Shown: positions 1-9,354, counted from the stretch's first letter. The stretch: DNA of 29,690 bases from Xanthoparmelia taractica (GCA_033085395.1 JANQBS010000389.1:1-29690), one strand, 5' to 3'. Notes: generated by a model not told the origin, from the letters alone. A program made the numbers and translations.

Positions 1-589
1 ATGGATATCCGTCATATCCATCGGGGTGATGGGATGGCCATGGATATGCACGACCCACCGGGGTGATGCAACATGTAGCGCGCCGAGGTCGTCTTTTCTC
101 CGCAAGCTTGTTCCTCCTCTTCCCCTTGACCCCCCCTCAAAGGTTTCGCCAAGTTCATGCATAGAGGAACACCAATCCGGAAGTACCGAGTTATTTTGCC
201 AGTTACCAGGTGGTTAGCTACGACACCTGTGACAATTTATTTGAGAATTGTGGGTGCCGAGGTCATCGTGATGAAGATTGTGAAAGAATCCCTTCTGCCG
301 ATGATGATCACAAATTTCATTAACGTGAGCAAAGCCGCAGGAGCTTGACACCGACGCCAGAGCACGGCCAGCAGGCTTCAAAGCGCGGTAAGTCTGGCCT
401 CATCTGCCTCGTAGAAACAGAATTATCTAGAACAAACCTCAGACTCATACCCCTTTATTGAACAAGGAGCGGTCAACGAGTGAATGTAGGTGTTCGATGA
501 CTCTTCATAATTAGATGCTTGGTAGTTGTTATATGATCAAATGTAGCCTATTGTGTCTTCCTGTCTCTCTATTAAGCCTTTTTCTCACA
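1..589. other. No recognisable gene; short inverted repeat at the left edge
   Basis: Only short open frames without family resemblance are present on either strand. Bases 1-8 and 14-21 form a perfect 8-bp inverted repeat (ATGGATAT and ATATCCAT, 5-bp spacer), and the phrase GGGGTGATG occurs twice in the first 70 bases. I see no promoter or RNA gene that I can support. The stretch lies 3' of the methyltransferase remnant that follows. Confidence 0.5.
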
Positions 590-1102
590 TTATCCCTCCC
601 ATACAACGTCGATGAGGGTAAGTATGGAACCAGGAAGAGTCCGTACTGTTGTTATCTTCAACCTGGAGTCTGCTTCCCGCAATAGCGTGGCCCATTCCGA
701 CCTCATAGACCTAGCTTGATAGCAGGAGACTTCCCCAGGCCCAGGGATACACATCTCGTTAATTAGTATCCAAGCTCCGGGTTTCAATGCAGGAATCAGG
801 TTTCTAAGAATCTGTAAGCAGTATTTATCCGACCAGTCGTGGAGTATCCATCTAAGGAAGTAGATACCCGCGTCCTTGACCGGCTGTACCTGGAAAAAGT
901 CATACGACATGAAGGTCATTCTGTCGAAAAGATCACCGGGAATATTCTTGGCCCCCTCTGCAATGACCTCCGGAAGATCCTGGACGATCAATTTGAGTTT
1001 TGGTAGCTTGCGAGCCAGCTCAATGCACACTGGACCGTCAGACCCACCAATATCCACCACAACTGCTTCCTCATAAGCTTGCCAATTTGCGTCGTAATTT
1101 GC
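590..1102 (-). pseudogene. Truncated O-methyltransferase (C-terminal SAM-binding half)
   Basis: The minus-strand frame encodes the catalytic half of a fungal SAM-dependent O-methyltransferase (Methyltransf_2 type). In order it shows the glycine-rich SAM motif (VDIGGSDG), the acidic motif (QDLPEVI), the block LRWILHDWSDKY with the catalytic-base His of this family, NLIPALKPGAWILINE, and the C-terminal GSILTLIDVVWEG. The frame is closed upstream by a TAG at 1103-1105, and the N-terminal dimerisation half (about 250 residues in the paralogue at 18603-19994) is missing. Against that paralogue, the text also jumps from the segment before its last intron (RSMR) straight to EWATLL, losing about 16 residues in frame. 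A UstYa-like remnant lies directly upstream on the same strand. It is a remnant, not a working enzyme; family assignment is secure, substrate unknown. Confidence 0.82.
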
Positions 1103-1169
1103 CTAAGACCCGTCTCGAAGGCTGTTCTACGATGAAATAGAGAAGTACTCTTCGTCAGTAATAGAGTTA

Positions 1170-1445
1170 TATACTTAACAGCGAAGCTGATGGAAAACAG
1201 ATAATATTAATCGTTTTGATGCGACAATAAATTGGCTGAAGAACCCTCCTTCAGCGGGAAATACTTCTCGCGATACTTTTTTATATGCTTTGAGGGTGAG
1301 TAAGAAAGACTCCTATTGTAGAGGAAGACATGTGATATAACGTCCACTGCGTTTGAAATTATCACATATTATCCGACAATGGAAAGCTTGACGATGATGA
1401 TGATGCGGAGATACCTACACTGAAGATTATGATAGTCGTGGGGCA
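1170..1445 (-). pseudogene. Remnant of a UstYa-like (DUF3328) oxidase
   Basis: No long frame is left, but translations of two minus-strand frames match the middle of the UstYa-like gene at 16659-17440 piece by piece: YNRSLSYSPSKHIKKY near 1320-1270 (there YNRSFSYPPSDRTKEA) and GFFSQFIVASKRLILSVFHQLRC near 1255-1178 (there GFFVHPTIAPTRSTFSVFHQLHC) in a shifted frame. The diagnostic HxxHC motif has become HQLRC. Similarity continues at DNA level through the equivalent first intron to the segment before its donor (HDYHNLQ, about 1410-1440; there ENHSLQ). The transmembrane exon and the second HxxHC exon are absent. It lies between the truncated methyltransferase and an unrecognised ORF. Confidence 0.7.
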
Positions 1446-1500
1446 AGAGGCTCTGATATTCTGATACCACAGTGAATGATATCATTGGTCGGTCGTCAGC

Positions 1501-1806
1501 TTACACTGCGTGATTCCTCTCTATACATGTCAGATTCGAGCGCAAAGCGCTGATTAATAAGCGCCCTTCTTCCATCGCATTTTGGTACAACAGTACTTCG
1601 TCTTTGTAATCACCCAATTCTTCTAAGTACCGAGGCATATCAATGTCTTTCTCCTTGCAGAAGGTGTTCAATTGCCTAATTTTGTGTGAACGAAACATTA
1701 TTTTCCATTCCTCGTTCACGTAAATATATTGGCAATTTATGATAGTACTTGATTCTTCAAGCTTATCGCTGTTGCTGAGCAGTATGTGAAACCTCCGGTC
1801 TATCAT
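1501..1806 (-). CDS. Hypothetical small protein (101 aa), unrecognised
   Basis: An uninterrupted minus-strand frame starting at an ATG codes for 101 residues rich in charged amino acids, including KIRQLNTFCKEKDIDMPRYL followed by an acidic helix-like stretch (EELGDYKDEVLLYQNAMEEG). There is no signal peptide, membrane segment or motif that I recognise. The composition looks more like a soluble protein or one exon of a larger gene than a chance frame, but no splice partners are evident. Its 5' end is 260 bp from the divergent hydrolase gene, so the two would share a promoter region. It could be chance or a relic. Confidence 0.3.
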   Translation of the reverse strand: MIDRRFHILLSNSDKLEESSTIINCQYIYVNEEWKIMFRSHKIRQLNTFCKEKDIDMPRYLEELGDYKDEVLLYQNAMEEGRLLISALRSNLTCIERNHAV

Positions 1807-1913
1807 CCTCGGCAGAAGTGTTGATCAGTAAACTGTTATGACCATTGATGGTTGCATTAGAAATCGGGATATCTAATCTTACATCTGCATGCTATGTTAC
1901 AGCTGCTGAGAAA

Positions 1914-1921
1914 TATAAAAG
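1914..1921 (+). promoter_or_regulatory. TATA-like box upstream of the hydrolase gene
   Basis: TATAAAAG lies about 150 bases before the ATG at 2067 and is followed by a pyrimidine-rich run (TCTTGCTCTTC, TTCTTCTT), a layout common for fungal core promoters. No transcript evidence is available from the sequence. Confidence 0.4.
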
Positions 1922-2066
1922 TCAAGTCTTGCTCTTCAGCTGTTCTTCTTGAGCTCAATTGATATTTCACTGAAATCAGCACTCTTATTTTGACGCAAAC
2001 TTTCAACCAGTACCTCTGCTATTCCTTCATAGAACAGAAACAAACGTCCAGTCTACTGTCTCGATA

Positions 2067-2972
2067 ATGGCTCTCTCTCCTCTCAATGCCAATGTCTACC
2101 TAGCACCACCCATTCCCGCCGTTCCCCCGGTACCCATCCCAGACAATATCACGCCCCTCTGGTCCCCAACAACCTCCACTCTGATATCATCCGCACACGA
2201 AGCCATACTCGTGGATCCCCTATTCACCACAACGCAAGCGCACGACCTCGCCGACTGGGTCTCCTCCCTCCTCTCCCCGACCAACGCAAGCCTAACGTAC
2301 ATCTACATCACGCACGGCCACGGCGACCACTTCTTCGGCCTGTCCCATCTCCTCTCGCGCTTCCCCACCGCCACCGCCGTCGCAACCAAGGGCACCCTAT
2401 CGCACATGTACGAGCAAATATCCCCGCAGTCCCAAGAGGATTGGAACGCGTGGTTCCCCAACAACGTCATCACGTTCCCCACATCCCCACTGCCAGTCCA
2501 TGCCCTCGATTCTTCAAACCTCACCATCGCCCTCGACGGACATACCTTGCATGCCGTGCCGGCCGGCCACTCGGACACGAACGATTCCTCCTTCCTCTGG
2601 GTCCCTGATCTGAAGCTTGCCGTGACGGGCGACATAGTCTACAACGGCGCCTACAGCTATCTCGCCGAATCGCTCAGCCCGGCCCTTCGCGCACAGTGGA
2701 TCGCCGCCATCGACAAGGTGAAATCCTTCAAGCCCGAGAGCGTGATCACGGGACATAGATTGCCGGGCGCGGTCGACGGAGCGTGGACTCTGGATAGGAC
2801 GCAGGATTATATCAGACTGTGGGATCGGCTTGCAGGAGAGGCGACGGATGCGAGGGATATGTTTGAGAAAGTGAGGCGAGCGGAGCCGGGCAGGACGGGA
2901 GAGTTTGTGCTTTGGTGGAGTTGTTTGCAGCAGTTTCCTAATAGTACTACCGATAAAATGGTGAAGGGTTGA
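2067..2972 (+). CDS. Metallo-beta-lactamase-fold hydrolase (301 aa), intact
   Basis: A single intronless frame encodes an MBL-fold protein. The metal-binding signature is complete: THGHGDH gives His83, His85, Asp87 and His88; His168 lies in AGHSD; Asp189 in VTGDIVYNG; His230 in VITGHR. Members of this superfamily hydrolyse esters, thioesters, amides or lactones using one or two zinc ions. There is no signal peptide, so it is probably cytosolic. In polyketide clusters MBL-fold proteins can release the product from the synthase, but those (about 320 aa, HWHHDH-type motif) look different from this one, so such a role here is only inference. The coding sequence is richer in GC, with many C-ending codons, than the neighbouring genes, which carry breaks. 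The ATG follows a TATA-like box and pyrimidine tract at about 150 bp. Confidence 0.88.
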   Translation: MALSPLNANVYLAPPIPAVPPVPIPDNITPLWSPTTSTLISSAHEAILVDPLFTTTQAHDLADWVSSLLSPTNASLTYIYITHGHGDHFFGLSHLLSRFPTATAVATKGTLSHMYEQISPQSQEDWNAWFPNNVITFPTSPLPVHALDSSNLTIALDGHTLHAVPAGHSDTNDSSFLWVPDLKLAVTGDIVYNGAYSYLAESLSPALRAQWIAAIDKVKSFKPESVITGHRLPGAVDGAWTLDRTQDYIRLWDRLAGEATDARDMFEKVRRAEPGRTGEFVLWWSCLQQFPNSTTDKMVKG

Positions 2973-3104
2973 CCGGTGCACCTTTCGAACAAATGGCTCG
3001 AAGGAGTTGAGATGGTGGGTCCGGAGTAGGGTGTGCTTTTAGATGTCCCCAACCTGTCATGTCTAGTCCTCCATGGTTTGCATGAGATCTATCTGCCAAA
3101 TAGA

Positions 3105-3110
3105 AATAAA
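3105..3110 (+). terminator. Polyadenylation signal AATAAA of the hydrolase gene
   Basis: A canonical AATAAA lies 133 bases after the hydrolase stop codon on the same strand. Fungal poly(A) signals are loose, so this is a plausible but unproven 3' end. Confidence 0.4.
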
Positions 3111-3405
3111 GGATGTAAGAAACATGGGTCCATGGCGGGAAGTGCCATTCCATTAGTAGGCTTGAGACATCTTCGTTCTGTTATCGTGTTATATAATTAG
3201 AACGGAAGGCTTTAAGCCGTTTGCTTCTCTTTACCCAGTACATAAAAGGACACGCCAGGGACTCTTTGGTAGGGGGCACAGGAGTTACAAGCTTCTACTC
3301 CTGAAAGATCTGAAGGGGAAAAAATCTGAAAAGGAGGGGCGAAACCCCCCAAACAAAGAATAGAAAAGAAAAAACGAAAAAGAACCGAAAAGGCTTTTTT
3401 TTCGA

Positions 3406-4900
3406 TCATGACTCTGCGATTGCGACGCTGATGGAATACTTTGGCGTCATGCCCACGGGCAAAGGTTCCGCGTAAAAACCGTTTAGAAGATCAATCGTGG
3501 CGCGGAAGTGGGTAAACAACCTCTTGGGCAGGGCGGAGCGCCCTTCCCGCCAGGACCGTGCCTTCCCACAGGCCAATGTTCAAACAGTGGTCCATGAACC
3601 GCTGGGGGAGCTTATCGAGGCCTTGGGGGACGGGTGAGTCGATTATCACTACTTAGGCTGTTAACGTTCTCGCCTTCTCGGACGATTCGCTGCGTTGTGC
3701 AAAAGGCTGATATCCCACCGGCGGATCAGCCGCCAAAGTTGTACGGTCCTGCGGGCGGCCGACGGCGCAAATCGGCAATGTATGCATCGAGGAGCTGAGC
3801 GAGGGTGCGTGTCATCTCTTCGGGGAAACGCGCATATGGGCTCTTCAGTCCGACGATTGTAAGGTCGTTGTTCACCTTGGGTGGGTTGGAGTGTGAAGAA
3901 GCTAAGCCAGCACCGGCAGCGAAGAGGAACAATGTCTTTTTGTCGGCTTGTGGTCGTCCTTGAAGGAGAATCGATGAGGCGGACCGGATGTTTACGAAAC
4001 CCGGCTTCAATTTTGAACCCTCTTCTTCTGTTCCTGACGGCGTTGCTGTTCCTGTAGATCCGCGTGTGGCTGCTGAGCATTCTCTTTCACCAGCGGGCGG
4101 AGTTCCAGACATCTGAGGCGTACTGGCTTGAGAGGAGTCTGAAGTGACATGGTCCTGAGGTGCAACTTCCTCAGGGCTATGCCTGCGTGAGCCAGCATAT
4201 GCCGATGGCGCACACTGGTTCGGAATATCGTCCTGCCCCATGGTCGCGCTAACATTTCCAACAAGTACTGAAACTGATTTCTTCAAATCTTTCACGGTAT
4301 GAACGTCCGCGATCGTCGTGCTTGTACCAACACCTAGGCCAAATATTTCTTTGCACCGACCAGCAATGAAGAGCATCAAGATTTCATCAATGCCCAAATC
4401 TACAAAGACTCTTACGTCTGTCAGATCGTCGACCAGGAATCAGCTTTCCTCTGAGACAATCTGACAGATTTTCCAAAGTCAAATCTCCTTTGCCACCTTT
4501 CAAAGCGTCTGAGGGGCAAAGACTGGCGCTCTGTGATCCTGCTAGAACCGGCGATGACTGCAAAGACTCTACTGGTGTCACCACTTCCTTTTTATCTTCT
4601 CCTTCGCTCAATCTCGTAGGGATTTTATTATTTTCTTTTTCCAAGAACTCTTTGAGATGCTTCATAGGACTCTGTGGCTCAGCCACGTTTTGACTTTCCT
4701 TATCTTCGGTTGGCTTCAAGGAATATGCAGGAGACTTCGTTGCTCCCCATGCAGAATCCACTCCCGGTTGAGGCTGGGCTTCCCTGCCCCGACCTTGTGC
4801 CAAGATCAAGTTCATAAGTCGTCTTGGTACGCCTTGAAGCTAAAGCTGGAGTCAATTATCCTCGAATTTACAAAAGCGCAGCAGGTTCCATAAATTTACC
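3406..4900 (-). pseudogene. C-terminal remnant of a non-reducing polyketide synthase (PT end, ACP, TE)
   Basis: Minus-strand pieces follow the order of a fungal NR-PKS tail. Near 4850-4800, GVPRRLMNLIL matches the end of a product-template domain, after an in-frame TAG at 4840-4842. A Pro/Glu/Ser/Lys-rich linker follows (to about 4480). The ACP lies at 4470-4290 (DDLTDVRVFVDLGIDEILML, then TVKDLKK); a TGA at 4440-4442 breaks it, and the phosphopantetheine serine of the usual G-[IV]-D-S motif reads as Glu (4383-4385). After a second linker, the thioesterase runs from about 3990: KKTLFLFAAGAG, RRRPPAGPYNFGG, a TGA at 3726-3728 where GWSAG needs Trp, then SAGGIS. Further pieces in other frames (IDSPVPQGLDKLPQRF; THFRATIDLLNGFYAEPLPV) end at a TGA at 3406-3408. 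The KS, AT and SAT domains are absent from the window. It is a dead fragment. Confidence 0.82.
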
Positions 4901-4984
4901 ACAATCGATCTAGGTTTGGCGAAATTCCTCTTTTCAGATAAGACCATGACACCTCCTTTCCATATTTGTCTTCTTTTTCGTGCT

Positions 4985-5545
4985 TCCCTCGGCTGATGAC
5001 GGAAGTTTTGTGTATGTTATCTTCACTGCATCACCCATGTTCTTCCAGTAGGTACCCAAAGCACGCATCTCTACACCGCTTATACTCCGCCACTCGTATC
5101 AATTGATCGATCTGGACGGCTCCAGCGTTAAGATGCTTAATGTAGGAGTATACAGAAGATCGTCGTTGGCGATCTTGCCGGATCTATGATAAGGAGAATG
5201 CAGGAAATTCATTCGTGCTATAGCCTCGATAGCCCTTTCCGAAGTTGGCTTATTGAACCCGAATTCAAGAAGGAGCGCTTCAGTATCAGCAGCGAGCTTT
5301 GATGCATTTTCGGTATCCTTAAAATGCCCAGTCGCTACCAGGAGAGAAGAAATACTGTATATACCTTACATCTAAACGTACAGATCAGTCAAAAAAGTGA
5401 CTAGCAAGGGTGCTTCTGTGCGCTGCCTATTCTGAAGAGAGCTATGAGCATCGAACGCCCATATAGGCTCGGGAATTCCAATTCAGATACTGTCTTCAGT
5501 ATAACCTGTGCGTCATTTGCAGTAATACGACGAAAGCCTTTTCAG
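4985..5545 (-). pseudogene. Broken mpaB-like oxygenase (DUF2236 / rubber-oxygenase-type domain)
   Basis: Minus-strand translation gives a nearly continuous match to the fungal ER-bound mpaB/mpaB' oxygenase family: DAQVILKTVSELEFPSLYGR (about 5515-5450), SLLVATGHFKDTENASK, ADTEALLLEFGFNKPTSERA, ARMNFLHSPYHRSGKIANDD, LLYTPTLSILTLEPSRSIN, then YEWRSISGVEMRALGTYWKN and GDAVKITYTKLP. An in-frame TGA at 5099-5101 sits where an Arg codon (CGA) is expected, a TGA at 5542-5544 is a second probable CGA-to-TGA change, and the link between the first two blocks (about 5435-5345) is disrupted. The C-terminal third is missing or scrambled, merging into the PKS remnant. Known relatives such as MpaB' cleave the prenyl side chain in mycophenolic acid biosynthesis; nothing here shows the original substrate. 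It lies on the same strand as and next to the PKS fragment. Confidence 0.75.
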
Positions 5546-5714
5546 GCGCATGCTTTCTCTCCAAGCTTTTGGCTCTTTGATATCGAGGGACGTGGACAAG
5601 GTATAGATAGGCAAGCATCTACTACAATCAAACAGGGCGGACAAGATCTTACTCATCCAACACCATGGCAGAAAATGTCGCCTTCTCGAACCCGGAGCAG
5701 AGATTAAATATCAT

Positions 5715-6470
5715 AGTCAGATTGTCTAGCTGTCAGTCAACACATGCGCCATCAATGTATAGGTAAGATCGGAACTATGCATCCGTTTTCTGTTGCTACG
5801 ATATCGCTTGTGAAATCTACCATGGCGCTGCCCATAGCCACGTGTCTTCATACAACAAGGTTCATCGTGTGTGCGTTCGCGAGCGAAGTATGGGTCTAAT
5901 GCTTCCTAATGCGTAGTCATGAACCCTTACCAGGACTTGCTAATATTCGATATCCATGAATCTTCACCCACATTAACAGCCCCTACCTTATCGTTCCTTC
6001 CGTAAATCTCCACATCGTCGACAGTATGTACAAAGTCGCTAGCAACGCCTACTGTCTCTATCCCCATCTATTCCTTCTTGCCTAATCGAATTCATGGACT
6101 TCCTTGCTCGTCGCATTATGCCTCGTCTTCAGCAAGTTGAAAGATGTGCGCAATGCCAGTTCCTAGGTGGACTTCCGTAGCTGTCTCGAATCCCACAGAC
6201 TTCTGAAACAAACAAAAGACGTTGCTGTAATACAAGCGATCATAGATACTGTCAATGGCTCCAATAGCCTCACCTGTAGATGCTGGACGCTCCGCGGTCT
6301 AAGCTGGGTCACTAGCGATATAGCTTGATGCCTCCAATCGTCTTTGCAAGTCTATCTGCCTTGCTCGTATTCCATATCTTTTTTCGTATTCTTTGTTTTT
6401 GGTAGATGTCGTCTCTGCGCCAATAGTAGATCTGCTTTGCAGTGAGGGAGATGGTGTCCATTATACTGTT
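5715..6470 (-). pseudogene. Degraded coding stretch of unrecognised family
   Basis: Reading the minus strand gives protein-like text interrupted by stops: KNKEYEKRYGIRARQIDLQR, TGEAIGAIDSIYDRLYYSNV, SVGFETATEVHLGTGIAHIF, then after several stops VGVASDFVHTVDDVEIYGRN and VNVGEDSWISNISKS, ending at a good splice donor (GTAAGG, about 5940-5945). Residue composition and helix-like periodicity differ from shadow frames elsewhere, so I think a gene once stood here, on the same strand as the neighbouring mpaB-like and P450 pseudogenes. I do not recognise the family and cannot name a function. It may be chance for part of its length. Confidence 0.3.
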
Positions 6471-7031
6471 CTACATCATCATCCACGGCTGCTGTGTTTT
6501 TGTTATTCGGGATTCAGTCAGTCACCTACGTCGGCGAAAGGGGACATCCTCCTCGGTTTCCGCCGACCAAGCGAGCACGAGTGTCATCCATCCCCTTCAA
6601 ACCTTTACCACTGAGCGCTTGGGGTCCAAAATCAGCGATGGTGTAGCGTTGGGGATAATTCGGCCGATATTACAAGAGCCGTTTGTCCACTGTGGGTGCT
6701 GCGGCTGTGGATGGGAAGACCTCGACGGTCTTTGTTCGGTTGCTTAGAGGTGTGTCGTCTTCAAGGCCCTTATTACTACGAGACATGACAAGATTATGAC
6801 CAGAGCTGAGGGTAAAAGAATGGAAAGGATGAGGAAAAGTGCTGAACTGATGGGCTAATTAGATGTCTTATTGGGGAGATTGTGCTGTTTTTGGTTGACG
6901 GTCTAGATGCTTCTCCTCCTTTGAATTGATGCTATGTCTACTTCGGGTGAGATAGAGCTCGACTCGCCGAGTAATAAAGAAGGTACTTAATTTCTCGAGA
7001 TCTTCGCCATTCGAAGGTCTCTCCTTCCCCT
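6471..7031. other. No recognisable gene
   Basis: Short plus-strand frames around 6393-6747 contain a hydrophobic run (IILFYIIIHGCCVFVI) but no motif, no signal-peptide layout and no splice partners. I read the stretch as sequence 3' of the P450 pseudogene. Confidence 0.4.
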
Positions 7032-8737
7032 TCATGATCTGGCTCTAAATCTCAGATCCAAATGATGGTGCTCAAGTAACCAATACATTCTCAGCTTATA
7101 TTGAGGACTTTCTGATGCCCACTCGAAATCGAATCGGCGAAGGATCTGCACAATGAACACACGCATCTCGAGCATCGCTAAGCTCCGACCGGGGCATTGA
7201 CGAGTGCCCCTTCCAAACTATATAATAATGTAAGCAATGACGGTAACCCTCGTTAAGGATCCAGACTTACAGATTGATAATGCTTTTCCATTTGATTCTT
7301 CGTAACCACATCTGCTCCCAACCATCGCTCTGGGCAGAACTTATCAACTTCCGCACCGTAATTCCTGGATCTCGGTGGATAGCATAGGGTGATACGCCAA
7401 TGATCGTGCCTTCTGGTATGTGATAGCCTTGCACATCCAGCCCATCACGGGGTACAATACGTTCAAACGGCACCCCATTGGCAGGAAATAGCCGCATTGC
7501 CTCCTTGATAACCGCATCTCTGTGTAATCCCTCAGAACCTTAGGCTTCCTCATATCGCGCTCAGAAGTATGATACCTACAGGTAAGGCATTCTGACTGAA
7601 TCGTCAATTGTGTCCGCCGGTTTGACGATTTTAGAACTCTCGTTGTATCTGATATCGTAGACGAGTCTCTCGTACGAGACACGGTCTTTTACCAGGCGGT
7701 AGACGATTGTGCTTAGAGACACGGCAACCTCTATACTTGCTGCAAAGCTGCTTCAATGTCAGCATCGCTCGCGCTCGCAGTGAGCTCTTACAATGTCTCA
7801 AAGAGAAGGTTGATGCTGTCCGTAGTCCTGGATCCATCTTTGGTGAGGCGGTGACTCGTAGCAAATTTACATAAAAGGCTGTTTCCACATGTATGATGCT
7901 CTTGGCTGTGCGAGTCGAGCCTTGTCTCGGCCTCTTGAAGTATTATTGCGGTAGGGTTGGGGAATCTCTGGAACTTCGACAAGATGGACATGACTGTGTT
8001 GTTTCCAATCAGCCATGGATGCAATTCTGGCACTTGTCCTATGATGGCACAGTAACGGAGCCCTAAATTTATTGCACCTAGCAATCCGCCGATGTCTCCG
8101 CCTTTTCTCATGAAACCGTAGGGCCTGCCGAAGATTATGTGTGAAGTCACATCGAATGCCCAATACTGGGCCCATTGCCCAAAATTCACGGTCCGTTCGT
8201 TTCTGTCGAGCATTGCTTGTATGAATGTGTTGATGCAATCGCCGATCATTGGCACGAATAAATGGATGGATGCGGTTAAGTTCGCAACCAACGGCGATTT
8301 CAAGACCTTGTTGCGAACTGGATCTCGCGTGGAGAAAGCTGTATCCATGGGCTTTCCCTCGTACAAGGGAGAGAACGTATCGTAAAATTGACTCTATTGG
8401 CATGAGCATACGGAATATACGCTGTCCTTTGACACGTTACCTTGAGAAATTTTGTACGATTGTCAAAGATGTTCGATACAGCGGCTGCATCGGATACCAT
8501 AACATGTCTTGGGCCTGTCCTAACGACGGGCCCATACCTGAGGTGGAGTTCATAGCATTGCGCAGGACCAGTGCCAGACCATATTAATGAGGCACGATAG
8601 AAAGCAGTAAATCGTGCTAAAATTGGACCAGGAACTCTTCTCAGTTTCGAGAAGAGGGTGCTTTGTATCTACCAGATTGCTAAGAGAACGAGCAAGCAGA
8701 TTGAGACTACTTCGATGTGTTCTGAGGCGCCGAACAT
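7032..8737 (-). pseudogene. Cytochrome P450 (pisatin-demethylase-like), five exons, broken
   Basis: A full-length class II P450 can be followed through five minus-strand exons: 8737-8441, 8393-7792, 7750-7580, 7519-7271 and 7217-7032, with introns of 41-60 nt whose GT..AG borders keep phase. It starts MFGASEHIEVVSICLLVLLA (membrane anchor), followed by KLRRVPGPILARF, YGPVVRTGPRHVMVSD, SPLYEGKPMDTAFSTRDPVR, IIGQVPELHPWLIGN, the ExxR helix EAMRLFP, DKFCPERWL and the haem loop FGRGTRQCPGR near 7185-7215. Two faults: a TAG at codon 23, right after the anchor (about 8669-8671), and one missing base in exon 4, where HRDPGI must shift to YGAEVDKF (about 7365). The I-helix reads FAASIEVAVSLS and lacks the usual AGxDT. 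The family resemblance is from memory. P450s hydroxylate with haem and P450 reductase at the ER. Confidence 0.8.
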
Positions 8738-9354
8738 GATGGAAATAAAGTCACTTCGATTATGGAGAATTTTCGAGGAGAATAGAGGAGAATCCCTTCA
8801 ACTCGACGCGGCCAGCAGGATCGAAGTCGCGGCATTAATAATAGGAGGCAGGAAAGGCAAGCAGATGGGTACAGAGTGCAAGCTGTCAAAGCATAGGGCG
8901 TTAGTGAATACTGATTGGCTGACGAGCTTGTGCTTTCGCTCTCCACACCTCCATTACTTTGATGGCTTCAGCAATCGATCATACCACCCATAGAAAATAA
9001 ATGCGTGGCAGGAATAGCAGGATTCTGCCTTAGGATGTAATTGTCCATTTAAGGGACCTTAAGGTACCTTATGCAAGAGCTCCCACCTAGCTACCTTATC
9101 CGGCCTAGGCAATTCCGGGTGCAGGCGCAGCAACATGGTAGGGGTGAATCCTTAATGAACAGCTGAAATCTGGACCCAGAAGCCCCCTGCATGTGCTCTA
9201 TGGATCCCGAGCCAGGCGCTGACAATGATTGTGACTTACTTGTCGCTTGGTCTCGGGGTCTCCCTGAGATTTTTATGTTGTAGAGAACCGATTCCTTCCA
9301 TTCGGCAACTCATTCTATCTTCTACGTTTACGGTGGTCGCTTCAACCACGCAAT
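8738..9354. promoter_or_regulatory. Shared region between divergent P450 genes, with clustered palindromes
   Basis: This 617-bp region separates the 5' ends of two divergently transcribed P450 genes and is thus expected to hold both promoters. It contains two overlapping perfect 10-bp palindromes, ACCTTAAGGT (9056-9065) and AAGGTACCTT (9061-9070), and a third ACCTTA at 9093-9098. Such clustered symmetric sites resemble binding sites of fungal cluster regulators, but no regulator is seen in the window. Open frames inside are short and unconvincing. Confidence 0.45.

Noticed and set aside
2067..2972. MBL-type thioesterase partner of the polyketide synthase
   Set aside because: The metal motif and N-terminus differ from the atrochrysone-carboxyl-ACP thioesterase type, and the PKS relic has its own TE domain.
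2096..2981. Minus-strand frames of 68-155 codons across the MBL hydrolase
   Set aside because: They are antisense shadows of a GC-rich coding sequence with a complete metal-binding signature on the plus strand.
3212..3409. Minus-strand frame with a hydrophobic start (65 codons)
   Set aside because: It follows the stop of the PKS relic and its Phe/Leu-rich text comes from an A-rich, T-rich simple tract, not from a gene.
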